The notes under the pieces are model-generated. The model was not told the origin of the DNA. It did no database searches and saw only the letters and a program-made list of their open reading frames with translations. This document shows, piece after piece, positions 50,201 through 61,590 of a DNA stretch of 64,000 nt; positions within the stretch are counted from its first letter, which is position 1; each line of letters starts with the position of its first letter. Position numbers and translations under genes: made by a program. This stretch comes from Bacteroidota bacterium (lineage in GTDB: Bacteria; Bacteroidota; Bacteroidia; Chitinophagales; Chitinophagaceae), in contig JADJZY010000006.1 in assembly GCA_016715505.1 (NCBI GenBank), positions 1 through 64,000 of the forward strand, in the 5' to 3' direction.

Positions 50201-50768
50201 TTGTGGTACACCAAGTGGATTGTTTGCTGCGCCTGTAACTGGAACTACTGCTAAATTGAACTGGACTGCTGTTCCAGGAGCTTCTTACTATCAGGTACGT
50301 TATCGTGTTGCGGGTAACACATCATGGTTAGCTGCCGGTACACAAGCTGCACCTGCTACATCTAAAAACATCATCGGATTAACTTTGAATACGCAGTACG
50401 AATGGCAAGTTCGTGCCGTATGTAACAATGCAGCCGGTGCATGGAGTACAATTGATATGTTCACTACTTTAGCTAGCAAACAATCAGTTGATTTTGCAAC
50501 CGAAACAATCAACAACAACGTAAGTGTTTATCCAAACCCTGTACGTGACGTATTGACTGTAGAAGTAACAACAGAAGTTGCTCAAAACACTGTTGTGAAA
50601 GTATTTGATATGAGTGGACGTCTGGTTAAACAAATCCAGGCTAACGCTGAAATCGGAGTGAACAACATTGCTGTTAACCTCAGCGATGTATCAGCCGGTG
50701 TATACCAAGTACAAGTGTTTGCAAATGACAAACTGACTCACATCAGCAAAGTAAGCAAACAAGACTAA
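47220..50768 (+). CDS. Secreted tandem-repeat protein with fibronectin III domains and T9SS type A sorting domain
   Basis: 1182 residues, intact. Signal peptide to about residue 27. A beta-sandwich-like domain (about 30-215) follows, then a SprB-like repeat (about 225-290). From residue 312 on there are ten repeats of 46-49 residues plus a decayed eleventh, each starting CDSYTWSV and ending CHTEILDLTI. Two fibronectin type III domains (about 898-992 and 995-1083) come next. The end (about 1101-1182) is a type IX sorting domain: SVYPNPVRDVLTVEV, VFDMSGRLVKQI, AGVYQVQVF. It should be secreted by the type IX system and attached to the surface. Repeats 5-7 and 8-10 form a duplicated triplet, which points to recent expansion. 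Confidence 0.9.
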   Translation: MKKQIIKITRNALAALLVLFTAGTTMAQVHSLQLSMQNVTNQNPNTVEFELWIKDLSPDSTSLLSFLQFGIDLPAGIGNGGTLSCSKIAFNPLLPSSQQAVGAPAVQGQPSAPTIRVASQTTTPGLAAAIPNTGNGIWYATYRITNTQNFAQNAVMTFTPVANQAGAKTRTIVAAYVNGSSNGVSYTVAGSTPAQSALRVLNILPYPSITLNQPVGTCPTAGNANVTDPICFGGLGSADITLSPVPVPVSGSYSVDGGTAASYTTNPFTISGLSQGSHTVTVTNDPNCAPFDVVFTVGGPSSNPTNTTTQSACDSYTWSVTGMSYTQTGTYTGTSVNSQGCTVDEILDLTITPSTSNTTVASACDSYTWSVDNMMYTQSGTYTSVNGCHTEILDLTITPTTTNTTVASGCDSYTWTVNGMMYTMSGTYSEVSPNNPCHTEILDLTITPTTTNTTVASGCDSYTWSVNNMMYTQSGTYSEVSTTNPCHTEILELTITPSTSNTTVASACDSYTWSVNGMMYTMSGTYSQASTTNPCHTEILDLTITPTTTNTTVASACDSYTWSVNGMMYTMSGTYSEVSPNNPCHTEILDLTITPSTSNTTVASACDSYTWSVDNMMYTMSGTYTSVNGCHTEILDLTITPSTSNTTVASACDSYTWSVNGMMYTMSGTYSQASTTNPCHTEILDLTITPSTTNTTVASGCDSYTWSVNGMMYTMSGTYSEVSPNNPCHTEILELTITPSTSNTTVATGCDSYTWSVNNMMYTMSGTYTSVNGCHTEILDLTLGQSTSSTITANAPVSYTWACDNVTYTQSGTYTCTGVNSTGCPDVQTLILTIGGCNLNVTTANASGCPGAPIMLTGSPAGGTWSVANPYIGPSTTFTYTYTDPNTGCTGTATGTITVANLAAVTITSVNVTGPTTATVNWTPVAGLGWYEVRYRPIGSGSWTGGGTQAAPASSKNLVGLIAGTTYEVEVRGFCSMNNPGPWGSNTVFTTAGACGTPSGLFAAPVTGTTAKLNWTAVPGASYYQVRYRVAGNTSWLAAGTQAAPATSKNIIGLTLNTQYEWQVRAVCNNAAGAWSTIDMFTTLASKQSVDFATETINNNVSVYPNPVRDVLTVEVTTEVAQNTVVKVFDMSGRLVKQIQANAEIGVNNIAVNLSDVSAGVYQVQVFANDKLTHISKVSKQD
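48155..49725 (+). repeat. Tandem coding repeat array, 11 units of about 140-147 bp
   Basis: Units share TGTGATAGTTATAC and CATACTGAAATTTT. Three unit types differ at the variable insert (SEVS, SQAS, SVNG). The order SQAS-SEVS-SVNG occurs twice in a row. Confidence 0.9.
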
Positions 50769-50805
50769 TTGAATGTGCGTAAAACGCATAAACAGATAGT
50801 TTGAT

Positions 50806-50836
50806 AGGATCGGGCCCGCGTAGCGGGCCCGATCCT
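50806..50836 (+). terminator. Perfect 14-bp GC-rich hairpin after the repeat protein
   Basis: AGGATCGGGCCCGC, loop GTA, GCGGGCCCGATCCT. Followed by CATTTTAT rather than a pure T run. It lies 38 bases past the stop and may end transcription or stabilise the message. Confidence 0.75.
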
Positions 50837-50862
50837 CATTTTATACCATCCCAAATGTGATC

Positions 50863-50970
50863 ATGGCAAATTATCGTTCTTTAGGTTTGAAAAATGAGTT
50901 GGTAAATCTTCGTAATCAACTTGATGATTTTCATCCACAAATTCAGTTTATTCTCCTCGGAAAGTCTTAA
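50863..50970 (+). CDS. Possible 35-residue small protein
   Basis: Reads MANYRSLGLKNELVNLRNQL then DDFHPQIQFILLGKS and a stop. It is amphipathic and coiled-coil-like. It ends just where the duplicated upstream block begins. No family is recognised, and it may be chance. Confidence 0.25.
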   Translation: MANYRSLGLKNELVNLRNQLDDFHPQIQFILLGKS

Positions 50971-53460
50971 ATTGCCTAAGATTTCAATTAAAAAGATTGC
51001 GGGGCGGGGAGAATAGAACATATTCGAGGCCCAACTTTTGTTTGAATCCACTCGAAGTTTTAAAATTTAAATTTGAATAAACATGAAAAAACAACTACTC
51101 TTTTTGTGGGTGTTTATGCTGTCGACAGTATATGCACAGGCACAGTTAACGGGTACTAAAAACGTTCCGGGCGACTACCCCGATATTCAATCAGCGATTG
51201 CCGATTTGAATTCGCAAGGTGTAGGCAGTGGAGGCGTTACCATTATCCTGGGTGCCAATCAAACGCTAACAGCGCCTTTGCAAATTGGATCTGCAACACT
51301 CAGTGTGGGTGGAGCCGCCAGTACTGCATCGAATCCCGTCGTGATTGATGGGGCTAATTTTGCGATCAACGCAACGTTTACAGGAACACGTGCAGGTAGT
51401 AATACTTCGGGTTCGAATGATGCGATGATTGTACTCAATGGACCAGATTATGTAACGATTAAAAACTGTGTATTCAACGAACAATCTGGAGGAACCACAG
51501 CAACAACCGCGATTGAAAATGCAATCGGTTGTTATAATCGTTTAAGCGCAACACCTTTCGATGGTTGCCAATTTATTTATATTGAAAATAATACCTTCAA
51601 TATGAATGAAGCATCCACAGGTGGAGCGGTGATACAAGTTTCGCCATCTATTTTTACTTCAACAACGACATTAACCCATGCGGGTTTTGCAACTGATCCC
51701 ACGCAAATGAATCGTTACATTTTTGTGACGAATAATAATTTTGCGAGTGGATATACTTATGTGGCCTTTAATGGTTCTTCCGGTGCGAATGGTCGTGGAT
51801 TGATTGTAACCGGTAATACGATGACAGACATCGGAGGAGCAGGAACAACCGCTTATGGGGCTTATGCACTTCGTTTGGACAGTTTAATCTTTAACAATAA
51901 TACATGTACGGCTGCTTCGTCTCAAACAACGACTAACTATATCGCTTTTGCATCTACAAACTGTGGCGGACGTCAGGAGGCCAATGGGAATGATATCACC
52001 TTACGATCTTCAGTAACTACTTCTCAAACAACCGGGATATGGTATACCAGTGTAGGTAGCTCGCGTCAAATGAATAACAATACGATTCATTTTGGGAGTT
52101 TCCCGAATATTACTTCAGGAACATTGTATTGTTTATACGGAACATACTCCGGAGGTAATGCGCCGATTAATTTGGAATGTAGTGGGAATACGATTAACAA
52201 TGAAACTTTACCGCCCACAACAGGTACAAGTTATTTGATTTATCAGGGTGGAGCCGTTGCAGGTACGAATGATCGTAACATTATTGTAGACAACAATACC
52301 CTGACCAATTTGGTGAAGAATCAATCGGGAACTTTGTATCCCATTTATCTTTTAACCACTGATACCGTTAAGGCAAGGAATAATACCGTTTCAAATATTG
52401 CGATTACGAATAATAATGGTTCGAGTTTGAGTTCACTCAATGGGATTTACATGACATCCTCATCCAAGGGTGCCATCATTACCGGCAATACCATTGAGAA
52501 TTTAACTGTAGGTGGAACGAGTACGAGTACTTCATCGACCATACGCGGTATTTTCGCCTCATTAACAGCAACCGGTGGTTATGCCTATGTAGGAGGAAAT
52601 ACTATTCAAAATTTACAATATGTATCCGGTGCAACTATTACGGGTTCAGTAGTAGGTATTAACGCCTCTACTAGTCAGCAGTTTGATATTTATAATAACA
52701 AGATTTATAATTTGGCCGCTCATCAATCAGGTGGAACGGTAGATGGAATTTTGATTTCCTCAGGTACAGTGAATAATGTTTATAACAACATGATTTCTGA
52801 TTTACGAAATCCGAATGCGAATTCTAACGCAGCGATTATCGGTGTTGAAGTAGCAGGTTCAGCAACAACGAATATCATTCACAATACCATTTATCCGGGT
52901 TCAACGGCACCATTGTCTTCGATTGGTGTATTGTTTGGAGGTGCCGGTATTCAGGCAGCGAATACAGCTATAATGAATATCAAAAACAATATCATCAACA
53001 TGAACGGTACAGCTGCTGGCGATGCATATTTTGCAGCAGTGCGCCGTGCAAGTGTTGGATCATCAGGTGTCAATCCTGCTGGATTTGATATGGGGACCAA
53101 TATTTATTTTGCACCATATATTTTTGGAGAGGGCGCTACTTTGAGTTCAGCCACCAATGTTTATTATGTGAGTGGGGGTGCCACTGGCACAGCCGATCCG
53201 GCATTTAATACATCTTGCGGTGTGTTTAAGGCCTGGAAAGGAGATGCAGGAAGTTTTACAGAAGATAATCTCACAGGTAGTGCAGGCGAATATGTTCCAT
53301 CCGGAAGCAGTTATGCCGAAGGAGGCGCGAATCCTGTAACTACACCTTTCATTGCAAATGATTTTTTATGCGATACCTCGTGCAGCGCTGCCTGATATGG
53401 GTGCTGCGGAGTTTGCCGGTTCTGCGACCGATGCTGCCGGGCCTGCAATATCATACACGA
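50965..53460 (+). repeat. Segmental duplication, copy 1
   Basis: From about 118 bases upstream of the 51083 start through most of the beta-helix domain, nearly identical to 59087-61590. The leader (CAATTAAAAAGATTGCGGGG onward) is shared as well as the coding part. Identity drops sharply in patches (for example 52715-52890) and then returns. Confidence 0.88.
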
Positions 53461-56400
53461 ATATTCCTAATCAGAATTGTGCTTTGCAACCTGTTTTGTC
53501 TGCATCCATTTCAGATATCTCCGGAGTGAATACGAATCCTGGCACTGCCCTCGCATTTATTACAAATTGGCCTCAGAAGCCAATGTGTTGTTAGGGAATA
53601 CTGCTGGAGATAATGGATGGAAATATGTTGAAACCACCGATCCAAATTCACCATTTTCTTTCACCATTGATTATACCTTGTTGACAACAACACCCGTTGC
53701 CGGAGATGTGATTCAATATTTTGTGGTGGCTGAAGATATGTTTGGTTCACCCAATGTGGGTTCTAACAGTGTGATTTTTAATGCGGGTTATTGCCCTACA
53801 ACCGTGAATTTGACCAGTGGTGCATTTCCGGCAAGTGGGTTTAAAACCTATGCTATTAATTTACCGCCCAATATCACGATTTCTGCAACACCTCCAACGG
53901 TTTGTGTCGGTAATACCACTTCTTTGTCTGCATTGTTTGCAGGACCAGGCACTTCAACGATTGGTACAGGTACTTTAACATCTACCACTTCTACACCTTA
54001 TTACGGCAGTGCAACCTTAGCCCGTAGAGTTCAATATTTATTTACAGGAGCTCAATTGCAGGCGCAAGGTTTGGTAGCAGGAAATATGACTGCCATCACT
54101 TTTACCGTTACCACCGCTGGTTCACAAACCATGAGTGATTTACAAATTAAAATGGGTCATACCAACGCCAATGCTTTGGTAACAAGTTGGAATCCGGATG
54201 CCACAACGACGGTTGTGCCAGCTTCCACTTATACGGCCGTAACCGGAGCAAATACCCATACTTTTACCACGCCTTTTAACTGGGATGGGGTATCAAATGT
54301 GGTGATTGAAATGTGCCATTCAACAACAGGTGCAACACCGATAATGAGTGTTTATTATCAAGCGGGCCCAACTGCATCTGCTTGTTATACGACCAATGCT
54401 TTAGGCTGCGCTGCAACGACGGGTACATTAACAACAACCCGACCCATAATCACTTTTTCCGGACAAAAAAATGTTCCTGGATTGACCTACAGTTGGGATG
54501 ATGGAAGTGCGGTGATTGGAACGAATAATCCACAAACGGCATCACCTAACTTTTCATCCAGTAGTTCAATCGATTATACCATCACTGCAACAGATGCGAG
54601 CGGATGTACATTTACCTCATCTGTTCTTGTCAGCGAAAACACAACTTCTCCGGTAATCGGTACAACTACTTTAAGTCCTTCTACAGCTTGTGCGATTGAT
54701 TCAATCAGTTTGGGGGTTCCTGTAACAGGAGGTTGCCCACCTTACACCTATGTTTATACCTTGACTCCTTCAGGTTATGGTACGCCATATACCTTGACTG
54801 TAGTGAATGGAAACTTTAGTCATTTGTATGCAGGTACTGTTAGTGTCGTTGTAACTGATAATGCCAGTCAAACTGCTTCAGCAACTGTGGGAAGCTTTAC
54901 GATGCAAGATCCGCCAACCGCTACAGGTGATACAAGATGCGGACCGGGTATTGTCAATCTTTCTGCGACAACTTCCAGTTCATCAGTTAATTGGTATGCC
55001 AATGCAGCAGGTGGCACAACTTTGTTCTCGGGCACAAATTATTCTCCAACAGTAGCAGCAACAACAACCTTCTATGCAGCTTCATCAAGTGGGGGCGCAA
55101 ATGGAGTTCTTGGACTTCCTGACCGCGTGGGATCAACCACCAATTCCGGATACTCAGATATCGGACTCATGTTTGATGCTTTCAATTCATTTACCATTAA
55201 TTCTGTAGCGATCTATCCTGTAGCAACTACACCTTCCGGTAATGTTACTGCTACTATAGCATTAAGAGACAATGCTGGCACGATTCTACAGTCTACCACA
55301 GTGAGTGTACCAACATCAACAAGCCCGGGTATTAAAACAGTAGTTCCATTGAACTTTGTGGTACCTGCAGCCGGATCCAATTACCGATTGGTTTTCACAT
55401 CCGCATCTGGCGGTGGAATTACAGGATTTATCCGTGAGTCAAGCACTGGTTATACTTATCCTTATACGCTTGCCGGTGTAGGTAGTATTACTTCGGCTTA
55501 TACAGGTGGAGCATCCAGCTCATTCTACTATTACTTCTATGATTGGCAAGTAAGCACAGCGTGTGAAAGTTCTCGGGTACCGGTTCTTGCAACAGTGACC
55601 CCGGCGCCGACTTTATCAACAGTGGCCAATTCAACCATCTGTAATGATGAAATAAAAATGTTGAATGTCACGAGCAACTTAGCAGATTTTGATGTTTATA
55701 CCTGGGCTCCTCAAGCAGGATTGTTTGAAGATGCCGCCGCTACGATTCCTTATACAGGAGGAAATTTTAGCACCGTTTATTTAAAATCAAATGTTGGTTC
55801 AACCACTACTTATACGTTGAGCGGATTAAATACTACAAGCAATTGTGTAAATTCAACTACAACCACTCAAACGATTATGCCGAATGTCAGCATTACGGCA
55901 TCCCCTACGAATATTTGTGTTAGCGGATCGAGTAATTTGGCTTTAAGTCAATTAAGCGGCTATGGCGCCGGAACGATTCAATGGCAAAGTTCTCCAACGG
56001 GATTACCTGGAAGTTATACGGATATTGGCAGTGCAGTGAATTCACAATATGCAACACCCATTCTTTCAACAACGACTTGGTATGGAGTTCAGTTTAAAAA
56101 TGAAGCAGGTTCCATATGTGCTTTTAATCCGACTGTTCAAATTTCCGTAAACAATCCGCAATTATTAACAACAACACCGGGTTCACGTTGTGGTACCGGG
56201 TCAGTTAGTTTAGGTGCCACGGCTAGTAGCGGAAACTCAGTGAATTGGTATGCCAACGCAACAGGTGGAATTCCTTTGTTCACCGGAACCACTTTTAGTA
56301 CCCCGATAATTTCGAATACAACAACCTTCTATGCTGCTGCTTCCGATGGTGGTGCTCAGGTGTTAACGGCTTTACCAGTTGCATACCCAACAGCTACTTC

Positions 56401-58693
56401 AGGTGCGGGTACAACGAATTTTGGTTTGGTCTTCGATGCCTTGTCTTCATTCACCCTTCAAAGTGTAAAAGTATATGCGGTAAGTGCTTCAAGTGCCGCT
56501 GGTACAGTTACAGTTGATGTAATTGATGATGCCAATACGGTTCTTCATACAGCGACTTTCCCTGTAACAGGTGCTCCGGTTGGTTCTATTTCGCCAACTA
56601 CGCTGAACTTGAATTTTAATATTGCTCCGGGAACGAATCTCAAAATTCGCCCTGGTTTTACAGGAATTACCGGTTTGTTATTTGAGCCTGCGGCCAGTGC
56701 ACCCGGCGGAAATTACGGATATCCATATGTGGTTCCGGGGGTATTGTCTATCAACCACAGTACTTTGACTGCCGCACCGACAAACACTCAACGATTGGAT
56801 TTATATTATTATTTCTATGATTGGCAAGTGGTTACAGGGTGTGAAAGTGCAAGGCAACCGGTTGTTGCTACAGTGACTCCTTCACCTACTTTAACAACAG
56901 TCGCATCTGCAACCGTTTGTAACAATGAAGCTAAAATGTTAACTGTTACAAGCAACTTACCTGACTATGATGTTTATACCTGGGCTCCACAAACAAATTT
57001 ATTTGAAGATGCGGCATGCACCATTCCATACACCGGTGGTAATTTTAATACCGTGTATTTAAAATCAAATGTTGGAGCAACGACCACTTATACCTTAACT
57101 TCATTAAATACCGTTGATGGTTGTGGGAATATTGCTACAACTACCATGACAGTAATGCCAAGTGTTACTTTTAATGCAGTGCCTGAAGAAATTTGTATCA
57201 GTGGAACCTCTATTTTGAATATCGTTCCTTCTACGGGTTATGGTTCTGGTACCATACAATGGACTGAATCTTCAACAGGAAATCCGGGAACATTCAATAA
57301 TATTGGTGGAGCAAATACAACAACTTATACCACGCCAACATTAACGAATGATCATTGGTATGGTGTTGTATTTACAGATGGTTCGAATACTTGTTTGTAT
57401 AATCCAAGTACCAATGTGATTGTAAATAATCCAAGCATATTAAGCACCAATGGTGCTGTCATTTGTGGAGGATCCGGAACAGGTACTTTAAGTGCTACAA
57501 CCAATGGAGCTAATGCATTGTGGTATACGGCTGCATCAGGAGGTTCTCCTATTTTCACTGGTAATAATTTCACGACACCGTTACTCACTTCTACAACTGA
57601 TTATTGGGTATCTGCATCGCTGGGCAGTGGAAGTGGAATTGTGGGGGCATTAGATCCGAATATTGGAACAATATCAACAACCACTTTGACGAATCACTTC
57701 AAACAATTTACAATAAACACAACTACCACGATTCAATCAGTAGATTGTTATTGGAGTGCTGCTTTAGGAAGTAATTTCACCATTGTTGTTCAGCAAAACA
57801 ATTCACCAACATTTACTCAGGTTGCTACATATTCCGGAACAACCACAGTTACGGGTCAGACAACCCCACAAGTAGTTCCAATTAATATTACCCTTACTCC
57901 TGGAAATTATCGAATTGGATTTATTACCAATCCGGGATGTTACAGAAATACAACTGGTGCAAGTTACCCTTATTCTTTACCTGGAGTAATAAGTATCACA
58001 GGCAATACCTTTAATACGGCGTATTGGTATTTCTTCTACCGTTGGGAAGTTTCTACGGGTTGTGAAGGTCCACGTACAATGGTAACCGCTACCGTAGATC
58101 CAAATCCATGTCAAGTAGACTTAAATGCTAAATTTATGATTCAGGGCTATTATGATGTAAATACTGGTATGATGCAGCCTGTTTATTTAAATTCAGGTGT
58201 TGGTGTGAATGCCAGCGAATCAGATTTGGTAACAGTTTCATTGCATGATGCGAATCCACCATATGCGCAAGCTTATACTTTCAGCGGTGTTCAAAATATC
58301 AATGGAAATATTTTATGTACCTTCCCATACACTGCATTAGGAAATAGTTATTACGTTGTATTGACGAATAGAAATGCGGTCCAAACATGGAGTGCAAATC
58401 CGATAACAATGACCGCCTCCAATACTTATGATTTCACCACTTCTGCTGCACAAGCATTTGGGGTGAATCAGATAGATGTATCAGGTTCTGGATTGTATGC
58501 GATATACAATGGTGATGTGAATCAGGATTTGGTGGTAGATGGATTGGATTTCAATGATTGGGAAACAGACAACAATAATTTCGCAGGTGGTTATATCACT
58601 TCTGATTTCAATGGAGATGGTATTGTTGATGGATTGGATTTCTTGATTTGGGAACCTAACAACAACAACTTCGTAGGTGCAATTACGCCATAA
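51083..58693 (+). CDS. Giant secreted beta-helix and Ig-like protein with dockerin-like C-terminus (two frameshifts)
   Basis: About 2536 residues once two breaks are joined: an extra T at about 53363-53369 (six T where the paralogue has five) and a missing base near 53550 (GT then APRIYYKLASEANV). Signal peptide MKKQLLFLWVFMLSTVYAQA; DYPDIQSAIADLNSQG and the repeated NNT/GNTI turns make a right-handed parallel beta-helix (about 30-640). Next is a long series of Ig-like and Gly/Thr-rich beta domains (VNWYANAAGGTTLF, VYTWAPQAGLFEDAA, each repeated). Last comes the same 190-residue module as at 46570, with two calcium-type loops. A surface or matrix protein, probably exported by the type IX system, although no standard sorting domain is present. 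It shares leader and N-terminus with the gene at 59205. Confidence 0.85.
58120..58693 (+). repeat. Shared C-terminal module, copy 2
   Basis: Encodes FMIQGYYDVNTG to NNNNFVGAITP, aligned end to end with 46570-47139, including both D-x-N-x-D loops and the exact C-terminal length. Confidence 0.85.
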
Positions 58694-58746
58694 GCTAACA
58701 TCTATTTTCTGATCTTTGTATCAGTAAGTAGGTTTAAAAATTAAAT

Positions 58747-58788
58747 AATCCCCGGAGCAACGAATTTCGTTTGACTTCGGGGATTTTT
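58747..58788 (+). terminator. Terminator of the first beta-helix gene
   Basis: AATCCCCGGAG, 17-base loop, CTTCGGGGATT (one wobble) followed by TTT. Confidence 0.82.
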
Positions 58789-59204
58789 GATGCTATTCCA
58801 AATTTGGGTTTACGGAACGAAATTGAGCGTCATACAAATGTCTAATAGTGATCATGCCCTGATTAAATGGCTTGTCAGTCTTTTGTATAAACATGGCATT
58901 TTATTTATCATTTAAGTTGTTCTTAATCAGTGAATTAGTTTTTTATTTTCCAAGAAAAGTGTTGGGCACTTTGAGGAATTTAATCTAAACTCATGATTGA
59001 TTGTTTTCAAATAAAGAAATCTTTCATTTGAATTATTTGAATGTGAATTAATTCATCCAAAAAATTTTAAATTATTGTGACAATCATCTTAAATTGCTCA
59101 TGATTTCAATTAAAAAGATTGCGGGGCGGGGAGAATAGAACATATTCAAGGCCCAACTTTTGTTTGAATCCACTCGAAGTTTTAAAATTTAAATTTGAAT
59201 AAAC
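58789..59204. other. Upstream region of the second beta-helix gene
   Basis: No gene. The last 118 bases repeat the leader of the 51083 gene; the rest is AT-rich and unlike the other upstream region. Confidence 0.5.
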
Positions 59205-61590
59205 ATGAAAAAACAACTACTCTTTTTGTGGGTGTTTATGCTGGCGACAGTATATGCACAGGCACAGTTAACGGGTACTAAAAACGTTCCGGGCGACTAC
59301 CCCGATATTCAATCAGCGATTGCCGATTTGAATTCGCAAGGTGTAGGCAGCGGAGGCGTTACCATTATCCTGGGTGCCAATCAAACGCTAACAGCTCCTT
59401 TGCAAATTGGATCCGCAACACTCAGTGTGGGCGGTGCCGCTAGTACTGCATCGAATCCTGTCGTGATTGATGGGGCTAATTTTGCAATCAACGCCACCTT
59501 TACAGGAACACGTGCAGGTAGTAATACTTCGGGTTCGAATGATGCGATGATTGTACTCAATGGACCAGATTATGTAACGATTAAAAACTGTGTATTCAAC
59601 GAACAATCTGGTGGAACCACAGCAACAACCGCGATTGAAAATGCGATCGGTTGTTATAATCGTTTAAGCGCAACACCTTTCGATGGTTGCCAGTTTATTT
59701 ATATTGAAAATAATACCTTCAATATGAATGAAGCATCCACAGGTGGAGCGGTGATACAAGTTTCGCCATCTATTTTTACTTCAACAACGACATTAACCCA
59801 TGCGGGTTTTGCAACTGATCCCACGCAAATGAATCGTTACATTTTTGTGACGAATAATAATTTTGCGAGTGGATATACTTATGGCCTTTAATGGCTCTTC
59901 CGGTGCGAATGGTCGTGGATTGATTGTAACCGGTAATACGATGACAGACATCGGAGGAGCAGGAACAACCGCTTATGGGGCTTATGCACTTCGTTTGGAC
60001 AGTTTAATCTTTAACAATAATACATGTACGGCTGCTTCGTCTCAAACAACGACTAACTATATCGCTTTTGCATCTACCAACTGTGGCGGACGTCAGGAAG
60101 CCAATGGCAATGAGTTTACCTTAAGAAATTCAGTAACTACTTCTCAAACAACCGGGATATGGTATACCAGTGTAGGTAGCTCGCGTCAAATGAATAACAA
60201 TACGATTCATTTTGGGAGTTTCCCGAATATTACTTCAGGAACATTGTATTGTTTATACGGAACATACTCCGGAGGTAATGCACCGATTAATTTGGAATGT
60301 AGTGGGAATACGATTAACAATGAAACCTTACCGCCCACAACAGGTACAAGTTATTTGATTTATCAGGGAGGAGCCGTTGCAGGAACGAATGATCGTAACA
60401 TTATTGTAGACAACAATACCCTGACCAATTTGGTGAAGAATCAATCCGGAACTTTGTATCCCATTTATCTTTTAACCACTGATACCGTTAAAGCAAGGAA
60501 TAATACTATTTCAAATATTGCGGTTACGAATAATAATGGTTCGAGTTTGAGTTCACTCAATGGGATTTACATGACATCCTCATCCAAGGGCGCCATCATT
60601 ACCGGCAATACCATTGAGAATTTAACTGTAGGTGGAACGAGTACGAGTACTTCATCGACCATACGCGGTATTTTTGCCTCATTAACTTCCACGGGCGGTT
60701 ATGCTTATGTAGGAGGAAATACTATTCAAAATTTACAGTATGTATCCGGTGCAACTATTACGGGTTCTGTAGTAGGTATTAACGCCTCTACTAGTCAGCA
60801 GTTTGATATTTATAATCACAAGATTTATAGTTTAGCCACTAATCAATCAAGCGGAACTGTAAATGGAATTTTGATTTCATCAGGAATTATCAATAATGTT
60901 TATAACAACATGATATCCGATTTACAATGTCCAAATGCGAATTCTAACGCAGCCGTTCTGGGTATCAGTATATTGGGAAGCGGAACAAGTAATATCATAC
61001 ACAATACGATATATGCTGGTTCAACGGCACCATTGTCTTCGATTGGTGTATTGTTTGGAGGTGCCGGTATTCAGGCAGCGAATACAGCTATAATGAATAT
61101 CAAAAACAATATCATCAACATGAACGGTACGGCTGCTGGTGATGCGTACTTTGCAGCAGTGCGTCGTGCATCGGTTGGATCAGCAGGAGTTAATCCTGCT
61201 GGATTTGATATGGGGACCAATATTTATTTTGCACCTTATATTTTCGGAGAGGGCCTTACTTTGAGTTCAGCCACCAATGTTTATTATGTGAGTGGGGGTG
61301 CCACTGGCACAACCGATCCCGCATTTAATACATCTTGTGGTGTGTTTAAGGCCTGGAAAGGAGATGCAGGAAGTTTTACAGAAGATAATCTCACAGGTAG
61401 TGCAGGTGAATATGTTCCATCCGGAAGCAGTTATGCAGAAGGAGGCGCGAATCCTGTAACTACACCTTTCATTGCAAATGATTTTTATGCGATACCTCGT
61501 GCAGCGCTGCCTGATATGGGTGCTGCAGAGTTTGCCGGTTCTGCCACCGATGCAGCCGGACCTGCAATATCATACACGAATATTCCTAAT
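59087..61590 (+). repeat. Segmental duplication, copy 2
   Basis: Partner of 50965-53460, offset 8122 bases at the start codon. It has a 2-base loss near 59883 (TATGGCC against TATGTGGCC in copy 1). Confidence 0.88.
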
